A DNA stretch of 62,725 nt, from contig NZ_JTHP01000035.1 of the NCBI RefSeq assembly GCF_000943545.1, positions 1-62,725 on the forward strand. Direction: 5' to 3'. The notes beneath the pieces were generated by a model. That model was given only the letters and a program-made list of their open reading frames with translations, was not told the origin of the DNA and did no database searches. The position numbers and the translations under genes were made by a program. The DNA is from Paenibacillus terrae. GTDB lineage: Bacteria > Bacillota > Bacilli > Paenibacillales > Paenibacillaceae. Of this stretch, positions 9,297 to 18,516 are shown in pieces (the first letter of the stretch is position 1; every line of letters starts with the position of its first letter).

Positions 9297-9928
9297 AAGC
9301 CCCTCCATCGACGAGGCCAATGCGGGCGCGCCCACTCTCCTAATCCTTGGTATATAAGGGATAAAGGATAAAAACAGACTGTTAACCCTCACATTAGCCA
9401 TGAATTTGATACTTTTACGCTTAACAGAAATATCCAATGGATTTCTATCGGCAATTGAGTTCCATTTGTGAATAATTCCCTGAATAAACAGGTCTAACAT
9501 ATCATGAAAATTACGTATTTACGCATAAAATGAGTCGAATTGCCCTGTTTCAATCTGGGGCTACAGAAATTGACAAAACTAACGGGTACTTTGTATGATA
9601 GCTCTCGTATCAACGGCAAAAAATGGGATAGCAGTAGGATCACGGAATAACAGAATCGCAATTTTCCTTGTTACCTGAACGATATATCTCCGTTTGTTAA
9701 TTTTGCCATTAAAAGTTAAACGAACGCTTCGGACTGATTTTCGAGGTTACATGCCTGTACTGCGTATAGCAGTATGAGCCGAATCCTTTGGCCAATTTGA
9801 ATGTTATGTAGGGGGGAGGAGGCAAAAGAACTAAGCGTGGAAACCCGATTGCTCTAAATTGGACATACGGTGTCCGCGTATGGGGCTTTCGACGTATATC
9901 CATACTTTAAATTCGTTTGCCGACAGCG
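9297..9928 (+). promoter_or_regulatory. Divergent intergenic region with sigma-A promoter and long leader of the sheath gene
   Basis: TTGACA (9570-9575), 18 nt, TATGAT (9594-9599) forms a good sigma-A promoter toward the sheath gene, leaving a leader of about 320 nt. A strong purine-rich site (GGGGGGAGGAGG, 9811-9822) lies in the leader, but no long reading frame follows it, only GTG-plus-5 codons at 9837-9857. Small stems include GGACA/TGTCC at 9863-9877. No known riboswitch was recognised. Confidence 0.55.
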
Positions 9929-12097
9929 ATGGAAATCATTTATCAAACAAACCGGACAATGCTTTTTGAAGAAATCAACCCGGAAAAGCTGGACCTGATC
10001 ACAATTGTAGGTGATGTGAAGGGCATTGACAGCTTGAGTGATGAGAAAATCAAGGAAATTAACCAGCACCTTCTGGTGCGCAGCTTCGACGAATTTTTGG
10101 ATAAATTTTCGCCGACTGTGTATTCGTTTTTTAACGCGGCTAATCAAAAAGTGGTCTATACCCTCAAAAAGCCGGAAGGGATTGATGAGGACAGCATTTC
10201 TGAAATTCGTGTGAACCAAAGTAATGATTTTCTGAAAATGTTGTTTACGCTCATTGACACCAAGCGTAGTCAAGGAATCACAAACGTAGATTTCAAGTTT
10301 GAAAATCTGCTGGACATGATTTCTCCGAAAAAGGTTATGGACGATATTCGCCAAGTCCGCAAAGAAATTCACTATATGTATGGTGAATATGACAAGCTGG
10401 ATGATGGCGATCCGAAGAAACTCGACATGGGCGACAAGCTGAATGGCATGTTCGAGGAAGCAAGCCAGAACTATAACAACGTTATGGCGATGCTGCCATT
10501 GGCGATTGAGGATATCAAAACCCGCCTTTTGCTCGGTGGTGCCCAGGAGGAAAACTCCGGTGAGCTGATCCAGGTGGGTATGCTTTCTATTGGGGAAAGC
10601 GGCGAGCTGAAAATTATTGAAGCACCGAAGAGTGACAGCACCGAGCTGATGCTGCTGGACGAGAACAGCACGGGCGATTTGTCACAGGTGTTCGAGGAAG
10701 ATTACAACTCGATTACCGATACGCCTTCCGACTATGTGAAGGATTTGGTGGTTCGCACATTTGTGCCGCTGCCGGCTGTTCAGACCAAGGTTGATACAGC
10801 AGTTGAAGTTCAGAACTACAACACGTATCTGGAGTTCTATAAAAATGCCAAGGATGATTTCGTAAAGGCGGTTAAGCCGCTTGTGGAAAAAATCCTCGGT
10901 GTAAAAATGTTCTTCGATCAATATGCAACGAAGAGCAAGGGTATGCTGCCGACCATGCTGGTGGCCAATAACAAGCTGGACATGCTGGTGAAAAGCAGCA
11001 ATATCCCGCGTCTGGAAACATACCTGAACACCGTGAATGCCAAAAATGAATTCAGCGACACGATCTGGTTCGGTATCGTTCCATCTGTCGAGCTGGAAGC
11101 AGCCGGTAAGGTGAAGGTTTCACGTGAACGCTTTAAGGGCAACGAGAAGGTCGTTAAGCAGGGCGGAAATTCTATGGAATCGCTCTCGATGCTGCTGCAA
11201 GTTGTGAAGGATTACAAAATTCAAATGTTCTTTAATTTTGAATCCGGTGAAGAAACGACTTTCAACAGTATGGCGACTGCAGGTATCGACAAATATGTCG
11301 ACAAATGCGCCAGTCTCGTTCGCAGAGACTACAGCGAATTTGCGATTCCTTGCGTACCGAACTTCACGATTATTCCGAAGGACAAATCGGGTGTCATTAT
11401 CGACAGCAAAATGCTACAGACCGAAAGCGGTGTGCAGCTCTCCAAGGAGAAAGAGGATATTCTCAAGCTGTGGATCGAAGGCGTTTATGTGGGTGCAGCC
11501 TACGTTGCCGCTGGTTTGGTCGCTTCTTATCAGTGTCCTGAATACCTGCGTGAGACGTTCAAAACGGTCAACAAAAACTTCCCTGGCGTACGCTTTGACA
11601 TTGAAGCGGGAGACAACAGTCTGCGCACGGTGACGACGATGGCCAAGGAAATCACCGGGTTCACCAACACGATCAAGGATGCCATCAACCGTAAAAACTT
11701 CGGCTTTGTATTCTCGTCCGAGAATGCTCAGATTCAGGATAAGGATATCCGCCGGATTACCGTCTACAAGGCGAGAAGCATGGCGATGTCTGAGGACGGC
11801 TTTGACTCCATCTACAAGACGCTGGTCAGCACGTACATTGAACGTATTTTGCGCTACCAGACAGGAGACTTCAAGCACGAAAATATCGTCCGCTTCTTCA
11901 GTAACAATCCGAGCAGCCAAAAGAGTAAGTGGCTGGGCAGCAGAGGATCTGTGAACTCGATCATTCAGGACGGAGACGATATGAGCTTCATTATTGATGA
12001 GAAAAGCAATATGTGCCATATCGATCTGGTCTTCAACGGCAATGTGAAGAACCTGGAAGTCATGATTACTAAAGGAACCAGCTCGGTCAAATCATGA
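9929..12097 (+). CDS. Putative contractile sheath protein, TssB-TssC-like fusion
   Basis: 723 aa, soluble, no signal peptide. Residues about 20-160 resemble TssB: IVGDVKGIDSLSDEKIKEIN, then SFDEFLDKFSPTVYSFF, then FKFENLLDMISPKKVMDDI, which parallels the family FRSMDDFSPE element. The C-terminal half resembles TssC: YVGAAYVAAGLVASYQCP, then TVYKARSMAMSEDGF, STYIERILRYQTGDF and a final beta strand pair HIDLVFNGNVKNLEVMIT. This is my pattern match, not a search result. The gene is followed by a tube-like gene. ATG 9929 is chosen; a TTG at 9917 is also possible, and neither has a clear ribosome binding site. Homologues in public genomes are, as I recall, given misleading names such as normocyte-binding protein. 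Confidence 0.6.
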   Translation: MEIIYQTNRTMLFEEINPEKLDLITIVGDVKGIDSLSDEKIKEINQHLLVRSFDEFLDKFSPTVYSFFNAANQKVVYTLKKPEGIDEDSISEIRVNQSNDFLKMLFTLIDTKRSQGITNVDFKFENLLDMISPKKVMDDIRQVRKEIHYMYGEYDKLDDGDPKKLDMGDKLNGMFEEASQNYNNVMAMLPLAIEDIKTRLLLGGAQEENSGELIQVGMLSIGESGELKIIEAPKSDSTELMLLDENSTGDLSQVFEEDYNSITDTPSDYVKDLVVRTFVPLPAVQTKVDTAVEVQNYNTYLEFYKNAKDDFVKAVKPLVEKILGVKMFFDQYATKSKGMLPTMLVANNKLDMLVKSSNIPRLETYLNTVNAKNEFSDTIWFGIVPSVELEAAGKVKVSRERFKGNEKVVKQGGNSMESLSMLLQVVKDYKIQMFFNFESGEETTFNSMATAGIDKYVDKCASLVRRDYSEFAIPCVPNFTIIPKDKSGVIIDSKMLQTESGVQLSKEKEDILKLWIEGVYVGAAYVAAGLVASYQCPEYLRETFKTVNKNFPGVRFDIEAGDNSLRTVTTMAKEITGFTNTIKDAINRKNFGFVFSSENAQIQDKDIRRITVYKARSMAMSEDGFDSIYKTLVSTYIERILRYQTGDFKHENIVRFFSNNPSSQKSKWLGSRGSVNSIIQDGDDMSFIIDEKSNMCHIDLVFNGNVKNLEVMITKGTSSVKS

Positions 12098-12160
12098 TCC
12101 GAGCGCTACGAAAGATGTTAGAGGCGATTCTATCCAGAACCGCTTTTATACATAAATTGC

Positions 12161-12179
12161 GGAGAAGCCCTGCTTCTCC
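12161..12179 (+). other. Intercistronic hairpin between sheath and tube genes
   Basis: GGAGAAGC, CCT loop, GCTTCTCC: a perfect 8-bp stem 38 nt before the tube start codon, without a T run. It may act as an mRNA stabiliser or processing site that raises tube expression; that is inference. Confidence 0.5.
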
Positions 12180-12216
12180 CGCCATCATATTACCTAATTT
12201 CAAGGAGGCAACACAC

Positions 12217-12642
12217 ATGGGATTCAGACTGAAAGTTGAAGGACAAGAAACAATCGAGCTGGGCTTGGATAACATCCAAACGGTTATTTATGACACCGAT
12301 ACACCGGACGACTCCAATGCACGTTCCACTGACGTAGGCTCCACGCTGCGCATCAGCGGTAAAATTATCACAGCCGTAGACGGCGACAGCGCGGATGACA
12401 CGCTGAAACTGGCTTTGTGGTCCCTGGTTCCTGCTGAAAAAGCAGACAGCTACCGTAAAGTAACACTGGAAGTTATCGCAGCTGACCAAGTTGTGCGTAA
12501 AATCCACTTCCCGAACGCATTCGTTGTAGATTACAACGAGCATTTCGGTGACACAGAAGGTGTAGGTGCATTTACACTCTACATCAAACAAAAGAAAGAC
12601 AAAACCGAGCTGGCTACCATCGACGGCGGATATCCGGTTTAA
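12217..12642 (+). CDS. Hcp/phage tail-tube-like protein
   Basis: Small beta-rich cytosolic protein of 141 aa with alternating strands (MGFRLKVEGQETIELG at the start, DNIQTVIYDTDTPDD, GAFTLYIKQKKDKTELATI near the end) and few helices. Size and strand pattern fit the Hcp/tail-tube superfamily. The position directly after a sheath-like gene, and a very strong ribosome binding site (AAGGAGG, 8 nt upstream of the ATG), fit a highly expressed tube subunit. Similar Firmicute proteins carry the name membrane-associated protease 1 in databases, as I recall; nothing here looks like a protease. The gene is preceded by a hairpin and closed by a strong terminator, so sheath and tube may form their own short transcript. 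Confidence 0.62.
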   Translation: MGFRLKVEGQETIELGLDNIQTVIYDTDTPDDSNARSTDVGSTLRISGKIITAVDGDSADDTLKLALWSLVPAEKADSYRKVTLEVIAADQVVRKIHFPNAFVVDYNEHFGDTEGVGAFTLYIKQKKDKTELATIDGGYPV

Positions 12643-12710
12643 GCTTGACGTCCTGACGTTAAGCGCAGCTTGAACACACACTCACTCCACGTGCAAGCGT
12701 AGGGTGGATC

Positions 12711-13222
<512 letters not shown>

Positions 13223-13254
13223 TGATTTCAGGATAGAAACGGGGGAAGCAAGCA

Positions 13255-13803
13255 GTGAAAACGGCGCAGAACAGATGGGTTTTCATCATAGATGTTGCCA
13301 TGTTCGGGCTGATGCTGGCGATCGCCTTTTATATGTTTAGTCGTACAGGCTATAGCGGTTTGAAAACCGTGGTCGTGATAGGTATCGGAATCGGCGTGCT
13401 TGTATACATATTGCGTAATCTGGTGTCAGTTGAACGTGTGGTGAAGCCAAAGACACAGCGCAATCGGATTGCCAAGCTGATACTGATGGATGAAGAGGGT
13501 GAGTCCATTAAAGAATGGTATATCGAAGGCGAAACTTCGCTCCTGATCGGCAAAACAACGGGTCGCTCCGAGGCGGATATTGATTTGGCAGGCACAGATT
13601 ATGCATCTCTTGTAAGCGTGGAGCATGCGGTGCTCAACCGGGTGAACAGCGACTGGTTTGTGGAGGATGTGGATTCCGGTAACGGTACCGGGCTGCGACC
13701 TGCAAATGAAAGTGTAACCAAGAAGCTGGAAAGCGGTGAGCCATACCGGATTTACACAGGTGATTTATTATATATCGCCAATACGAGACTGCTCGTGAAA
13801 TAG
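13255..13803 (+). CDS. Membrane-anchored FHA-domain protein
   Basis: FHA domains bind phosphothreonine. The 182-aa product has two N-terminal transmembrane helices (about 9-28 and 37-53) and a C-terminal cytosolic FHA domain (about 75-180) with SLLIGKTTGRSEADI, SVEHAVLNRV and VEDVDSGNGTGL. These correspond to the conserved GR, SxxH and NG segments, although the first Arg is Lys. It starts with GTG after GGGGGAAG. It sits directly after the J-protein and 39 nt before a second FHA gene. A membrane-tethered reader of kinase output is the natural interpretation, comparable to Fha in type VI secretion; the binding partner is unknown. Confidence 0.88.
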   Translation: MKTAQNRWVFIIDVAMFGLMLAIAFYMFSRTGYSGLKTVVVIGIGIGVLVYILRNLVSVERVVKPKTQRNRIAKLILMDEEGESIKEWYIEGETSLLIGKTTGRSEADIDLAGTDYASLVSVEHAVLNRVNSDWFVEDVDSGNGTGLRPANESVTKKLESGEPYRIYTGDLLYIANTRLLVK

Positions 13804-13842
13804 CTGAAAAGACAATCATGACAATGGGGGAAGGAACCGATT

Positions 13843-14370
13843 ATGAGTTTGACAAGATGCCCGAACGGACACATGTTCAGTACACGAAAGCACGGAAATA
13901 CGTGTCCTTATTGTAATACGGTGGTAAATGTAGCCGCACCCAAAAGTGTTGAACCAACGGCAAAAACTAACGGTGCGGGAGACGATGACAGAACGATGCC
14001 GTATTTGGGCGAAACCACGGGGATTCACCCGGTAACCGGATGGCTGGTATGCATCGAAGGTGCGCAGGTGGGTCAGGACTACCGCATTATGGCTGAGAAA
14101 AACTTTATTGGACGCGCCGAGGAAATGCATGTCCGTATTATTGGTGATAACACGATTTCCCGCAGAAATCATGCGGTCATTGTGTATGATCCGAAGAAGC
14201 GTAATTTCTACTTGCTGCCGGGGGATTCGTCAGGTTTGGCGTACCACAATAACGAGGCGGTATATTCACCAGCGGAGCTGGCTGCTTATGACGTGATTCA
14301 GCTGGGACATAGCAAATTTATCTTTATCCCGCTGTGCGGCGCCCATTTTGAGTGGGATAACGAAAACTAG
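13843..14370 (+). CDS. FHA-domain protein with N-terminal zinc ribbon
   Basis: Soluble 175-aa phosphothreonine-binding protein. The N-terminus contains a probable zinc-binding knuckle (Cys6, His10, Cys21, Cys24: RCPNGHMF and CPYC). The FHA domain (about 65-155) is canonical, with NFIGRAEEMHVRI, ISRRNHAVIVYD and an SGLAYHNNEAV segment. It follows the membrane FHA gene at short spacing and precedes a PP2C gene, so the reader, eraser and writer modules of Thr phosphorylation are all within 8 kb. GGGGGAAGG lies upstream of the ATG. It may be an adaptor linking a phosphorylated partner to the assembly. Confidence 0.88.
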   Translation: MSLTRCPNGHMFSTRKHGNTCPYCNTVVNVAAPKSVEPTAKTNGAGDDDRTMPYLGETTGIHPVTGWLVCIEGAQVGQDYRIMAEKNFIGRAEEMHVRIIGDNTISRRNHAVIVYDPKKRNFYLLPGDSSGLAYHNNEAVYSPAELAAYDVIQLGHSKFIFIPLCGAHFEWDNEN

Positions 14371-14403
14371 GACGGAAGTGGCATGGTGCAGGGAGGTAAC
14401 GAA

Positions 14404-15234
14404 ATGCAGCCTTATTTTGTTGTATGCGGAGCTGCGGTGCTATTCGCTGTTCTTCTCATGATCCGCATGCGGCTGACGCGAAGTCCCGGCAGCCGTACCG
14501 TGAGTGGAATTGAGATCGGAAATGGTCAAACGATCGGGAGCCGAAGCGAGCAGGACGATTATTTTGCAAGTATGACAACACCTGTCGGTACGCTGGCGGT
14601 TGTCGCAGACGGCATCAGCGGGCTGGCTAATGGACGCATGTCCAGTACATTGGCGGTGACGACCTTTACGAAGGCGTTCGCCAAGCTGGAGGATGCGTCG
14701 AACCTGAACGGATATTTTGCAGAAACGGCAACTCAGAGCAATCGCGGTATTTTGCAAAATTTGAATGGGCAGGGTGGAGGAACGACGCTGGCATCGGTTA
14801 TCATTTGCGGCTATCAGTTGTATTACGGAGCGGTGGGCGATAGCCTGATTACGATTTACCGTAACGGTCATTTTCAGAGCGTCAATTCCAAGCATACGGC
14901 GGAAACCTTGCTGGAGGAACGGGTGCTGGCTGGGCAAATGACCTCGGAAGAGGCCAAAACGAGTCCGGTTCGCAATCAATTGGTCAATTATTTGGGCTAT
15001 GAGGGCTTTGAGAGCATGGAGCTTGGTGCGGCGCCGATTCGCCTGTACGCAGGCGATCATGTTCTGTTGTGCAGCGATGGAATTCAGGAGGCACTGACGG
15101 AGATTGAGCTGGAAGAGATCATGCGCAAGGGTGGAACACCGCAGGAAATGGCGGAAGCGATGATCGATACGATTAATGATAAAGGCTTTAAAAGTCAGGA
15201 TAACGCGACAGTGGTTATGTTGGCGATAGGATGA
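14404..15234 (+). CDS. PP2C-family Ser/Thr protein phosphatase
   Basis: Metal-dependent phosphatase that should reverse the action of the cluster kinase. The 276-aa product has one N-terminal membrane helix (about 3-22) and a PP2C domain that keeps the metal-binding aspartates: SRSEQDDYFAS, VVADGISGL (Asp69), GAVGDSLITIY, LLCSDGIQEAL and QDNATVVML. The start was set at ATG 14404, with GGGAGGT 6 nt upstream, instead of ATG 14383. It is followed after 22 nt by a second, degenerate PP2C-like gene. The organisation parallels PppA beside PpkA and Fha in type VI secretion loci. Confidence 0.9.
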   Translation: MQPYFVVCGAAVLFAVLLMIRMRLTRSPGSRTVSGIEIGNGQTIGSRSEQDDYFASMTTPVGTLAVVADGISGLANGRMSSTLAVTTFTKAFAKLEDASNLNGYFAETATQSNRGILQNLNGQGGGTTLASVIICGYQLYYGAVGDSLITIYRNGHFQSVNSKHTAETLLEERVLAGQMTSEEAKTSPVRNQLVNYLGYEGFESMELGAAPIRLYAGDHVLLCSDGIQEALTEIELEEIMRKGGTPQEMAEAMIDTINDKGFKSQDNATVVMLAIG

Positions 15235-15256
15235 AACCAGAAAGACGGGGGTAGCG

Positions 15257-17149
15257 ATGCGCAAGGACAACAGCGATTTTAGTACCGCCTTTGTGTCGGA
15301 AGCGGGCTCTTACATAGACAACCGGGACTATTTTGCATTCATGGAGACGGACGACATGGCCTGTTATGTCCTCGCAGACGGTCTGGATTCAGATCAAGAG
15401 CTGCGCAGCGCAGAAATGGTTGTCAAAACGGTGCTGGAAAACTTCATGGAGAAGCCTTCCATGTCCAAGCGTCGCCTGATGAGAGACCTGCGTGAAGCGC
15501 AGGAATGGCTGCAATTCGAAAGCCGCCGTGTGCGGCTCAAGGCCAGTCTGCTGATGGTGGTGACCAACTACAACAAAATGGTATACGTTTCGTGCGGTAA
15601 TGTGCGGCTGTATCATTTTCGCAATGGACGGCTTAATTTTCGCAGTAAGGATCATAGCCTGGCTCAGTCATTGGCGGATGACGGACGTATTCCCGACGAA
15701 GCGACCAGCACGCACGAGGAACGGGGCAATCTGCTGGAATACCTGGGAAATCCGAATGGAGTTCATGCCCATGTTGCCAAAAAGACGCAGCTTGCAGATG
15801 GAGATGTAATGCTGCTTGCCACATCCGGGATGTGGGAAGATGTTGAGCTGGCGGAAATGCTCGGTGCGCTGGAGGAAGCAAAGGACCCGGTCATGCTGAC
15901 GGATACGCTGGAAGAGGTTCTGCTGAGCAAGCAGCGCCGGGCGGTGAACAATTATACGGCTGCCGCCATCTATGTGAACAAAATTTTTCAGGAAAAACCT
16001 AAAAACCGTCGCAAGCTGATCAAACGGATTTTGATAGCGTTGCTCGCCTTTGTGATCGTAGGTGGAGGAGCGTGGATTACCCTGGCCCGTATGGCTGCGA
16101 ACAAGGCTGCTGCGCTGGAAACGATGGTCGAATCGGCTCAGGCCGCGGATGATTACGCCAGGGCAGGAGATTATGCGAAGGCGCTCAAGTCCTACAGTGA
16201 AGCGAAAAACGCGGCAGTTAAAATTAACGATAAGATTCACAAGCGACTGTATACGGCAGAGCAGAAAGTATCTCAACTCATGGTTGACGGGGACGGATAT
16301 GTGGAAAAAGCAGACTTTACCAAAGCCGAAGCCAGCTACGATAAAGCGCGGAAAAGTGCCGGTCTGTACCCGCCGTTTAATGTGAAGGATATTGAGAAAA
16401 AAATCGACCAGCTGGACAGCTATGCCGAAACGGCTAGCTGGATGAAGGATGGGGATCTGAAATTTCAGGGCGGCGATTACACGAGTGCGCTCAAGCTGTA
16501 TACGAAGGCGAATAAAGCTGCGATGGAATCCGGCTATACATCTGCGCAAAAAGAGCTGGAGAAAAAGATTACCGAGACCAATGATAAAATGACGGCCATC
16601 CAGCAGCAGCTCAAGGAAATTCAGGCTGGCAAGCTACAGGCCAGAGGGGATCGGCTGACGAAGGATCTCGATTATGAAGGAGCCATTGACGCTTATAGCG
16701 GAGCACAGGAGATTTATCAGGAAATCGGTAAGCTTGAAAGCGTACTGGCATTGGAGCGGAGTATTGCGAAGGCAGAGGAGAAACAGAGCGCGGATCAGCA
16801 GAAAAATGGTCAGCTTGCTGCTGGAGCGGGACTATCTGACGGAGCGCTGAACGATACAGGCACCGGGGACGTAGCGGACGAAGCTGCTACTGCTGTGCCC
16901 CCTGCTACAGCATCGCAAACCAAGGCTGCGGCAGCTACGGGTAATGCTGCAACAATGAAATCAGCGGATACAGCAGCCGCGAAGAAGGAAGCTTCTTCAA
17001 CTGCCAAGAGCGGCAGTACGAGTGATGGGAATGCCTCTTCGACGAAGGCACCCGCCAGCAAGGAGCAAGGAACTGCTGATTCCGCTTCCAAAGAAGCGGG
17101 TGCGTCTGATTCAGGCAGTCAGAATCAGGCGGCTGCGAACGGAAGTTAA
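15257..17149 (+). CDS. PP2C-like pseudophosphatase with membrane helix and repeat tail
   Basis: 630 aa. Residues 1-245 keep the PP2C fold and one Asp (LADGL, Asp41), but three aspartate positions are replaced: GNVR (114-117) in place of GDSR, ATSG (188-191) in place of CSDG, and NNYT (231-234) in place of DNAT. It is therefore predicted to be catalytically dead. A transmembrane helix follows (about 257-277), then alpha-helical TPR-like or coiled-coil repeats (about 290-500; the SYSEAKNAAVK and LYTKANKAAMES units resemble each other). The tail (about 500-630) is rich in Ala, Ser, Thr and Lys and probably disordered. It could be a phosphoprotein scaffold or a regulator of the adjacent active phosphatase; this is inference. 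Confidence 0.75.
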   Translation: MRKDNSDFSTAFVSEAGSYIDNRDYFAFMETDDMACYVLADGLDSDQELRSAEMVVKTVLENFMEKPSMSKRRLMRDLREAQEWLQFESRRVRLKASLLMVVTNYNKMVYVSCGNVRLYHFRNGRLNFRSKDHSLAQSLADDGRIPDEATSTHEERGNLLEYLGNPNGVHAHVAKKTQLADGDVMLLATSGMWEDVELAEMLGALEEAKDPVMLTDTLEEVLLSKQRRAVNNYTAAAIYVNKIFQEKPKNRRKLIKRILIALLAFVIVGGGAWITLARMAANKAAALETMVESAQAADDYARAGDYAKALKSYSEAKNAAVKINDKIHKRLYTAEQKVSQLMVDGDGYVEKADFTKAEASYDKARKSAGLYPPFNVKDIEKKIDQLDSYAETASWMKDGDLKFQGGDYTSALKLYTKANKAAMESGYTSAQKELEKKITETNDKMTAIQQQLKEIQAGKLQARGDRLTKDLDYEGAIDAYSGAQEIYQEIGKLESVLALERSIAKAEEKQSADQQKNGQLAAGAGLSDGALNDTGTGDVADEAATAVPPATASQTKAAAATGNAATMKSADTAAAKKEASSTAKSGSTSDGNASSTKAPASKEQGTADSASKEAGASDSGSQNQAAANGS

Positions 17150-17196
17150 GGTTTTCATGTTCAATGAATGCTGGAGCCGGGAAGGAGTGAGACGTC

Positions 17197-18516
17197 GTGA
17201 AAGAGCTGGTGCAGGACCGTTTGAGCAAGATGGACGATTTGGAGCAGAGACGTTTGCTTAAAAATATGATGGCGGGGGTGTTTATGAACCTCGTCGAATA
17301 TCAGGAAGAAATGACCCGCCAGCTGGAACGGCGGGTATTTGAGGAAATTGAGAATACGGAAGAGAAGTTTGACGTGTACGTGTCATTGACATCACGTGAG
17401 GATTATGATCCGATTCATGAATTTTTATATCCGGTGTTGCCGTCAGATACCAAGGACAAGGTGATGGATATCAGCCGTGTGGCAGAGGTCGTTCGGGAAG
17501 GCGGAGCGTTGCCGCTTTTCACCCTTTTTCTGGAGATGGAGACCGAGCAGATCACCGCGCTTGTACGCAGCAAACGGGTTTTCGGAGGAACATTGGTAAC
17601 GGAAACCGGAAGCTATCCGATTCGTTTTCGTCTGGAGCACAACCGTTCTTATATTTTAGAGATTGAGAAGCTATATCTTATGTTCATGCAAAATGGCATG
17701 CCGTGGAAGACCATTAATCATCCGTATGCTTATAAATTCGTCGATTGTGTACTGGTTGGAGGAGAAGGCGAGCCTGACGCTGATGAGGAAATTCACGAAA
17801 TTACGATCTCATTGGAGGAATTCGACGTTTTTAAGAAGGTGGATGTTTTTCCACTTTGGAACATTGAACGACTGTCTCTGAAAAACAGTGGTTTCCCAAT
17901 ACCGGCTATAGATCATGTGAACTATGAGCATGTGCTTCCTTTAAGTAAAACAGGACCTGAGCACGGCTACCTGATTGACGGAGTGGAAGGCGATATCCGG
18001 TATATCAAGCGCACAGAAGAGGAACTGACAATTGTCACGCCACGTGATAAGTCCGGCGAATGGAATGTGTTGAAGGTTACGAAGCCCGTCCCAACGCGGC
18101 TTAGTCGTCAGACCTATCCGGTGTTGTCCAATCGGCGGCAGGACAGCTTTTTGGGCCGCTATACAGGTAAACAGGCTGTGATCGTCCGGGCCAAAGCCGA
18201 AATTACACGCATTGTACATTCTTTTGAAGCTGCACAGGGATTGGAATTGGAGCGTGTGGACATTTGGGGAGGCACAGGCAGAAATGATGTGAGCAAGCTT
18301 TTATCCAAAACTCAGACGTATCCGTTAAATCCGTTTGTCAGTGACAACGTGCGGACGGAGGAAGGCAAGCAGATCATGCGATTGGGGTTCAGACACGGTT
18401 CTGCGGATGCTTCGCCAACATTTCCCGCTTATATTTTATCCGACTTGATGAGCTTTCTGGTGTCGGAAGTGCAGATGTATTTCCCGGAATACAAATGTGA
18501 AGGAGAATGGCTGTGA
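17197..18516 (+). CDS. Conserved protein of the sheath/tube cluster, function unknown
   Basis: 439 aa, soluble, acidic-to-neutral, no signal or membrane segment. I do not recognise the fold. The N-terminal 60 residues are helical and charged (MKELVQDRLSKMDDLEQRRL; EEIENTEEKFDVYVSLTSRE), the rest mixed alpha/beta with no catalytic motif visible. It starts with GTG after GGAAGGAG and overlaps the next gene by 10 nt, so the two products are probably made together. The position after the signalling genes and before the Hsp70-like ATPase suggests a structural or adaptor component. A baseplate-like role is possible but unsupported by any motif I can name. Confidence 0.75.
   Translation: MKELVQDRLSKMDDLEQRRLLKNMMAGVFMNLVEYQEEMTRQLERRVFEEIENTEEKFDVYVSLTSREDYDPIHEFLYPVLPSDTKDKVMDISRVAEVVREGGALPLFTLFLEMETEQITALVRSKRVFGGTLVTETGSYPIRFRLEHNRSYILEIEKLYLMFMQNGMPWKTINHPYAYKFVDCVLVGGEGEPDADEEIHEITISLEEFDVFKKVDVFPLWNIERLSLKNSGFPIPAIDHVNYEHVLPLSKTGPEHGYLIDGVEGDIRYIKRTEEELTIVTPRDKSGEWNVLKVTKPVPTRLSRQTYPVLSNRRQDSFLGRYTGKQAVIVRAKAEITRIVHSFEAAQGLELERVDIWGGTGRNDVSKLLSKTQTYPLNPFVSDNVRTEEGKQIMRLGFRHGSADASPTFPAYILSDLMSFLVSEVQMYFPEYKCEGEWL

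Noticed and set aside
9809..9857. Strong ribosome binding site followed by a six-codon frame as a leader peptide gene
   Set aside because: Spacing from the site to the GTG is about 14 nt and the frame is very short; kept only as an oddity of the leader.
15668..16549. A 293-aa open frame on the minus strand
   Set aside because: Antisense shadow of the pseudophosphatase gene; no ribosome binding site, no family features.
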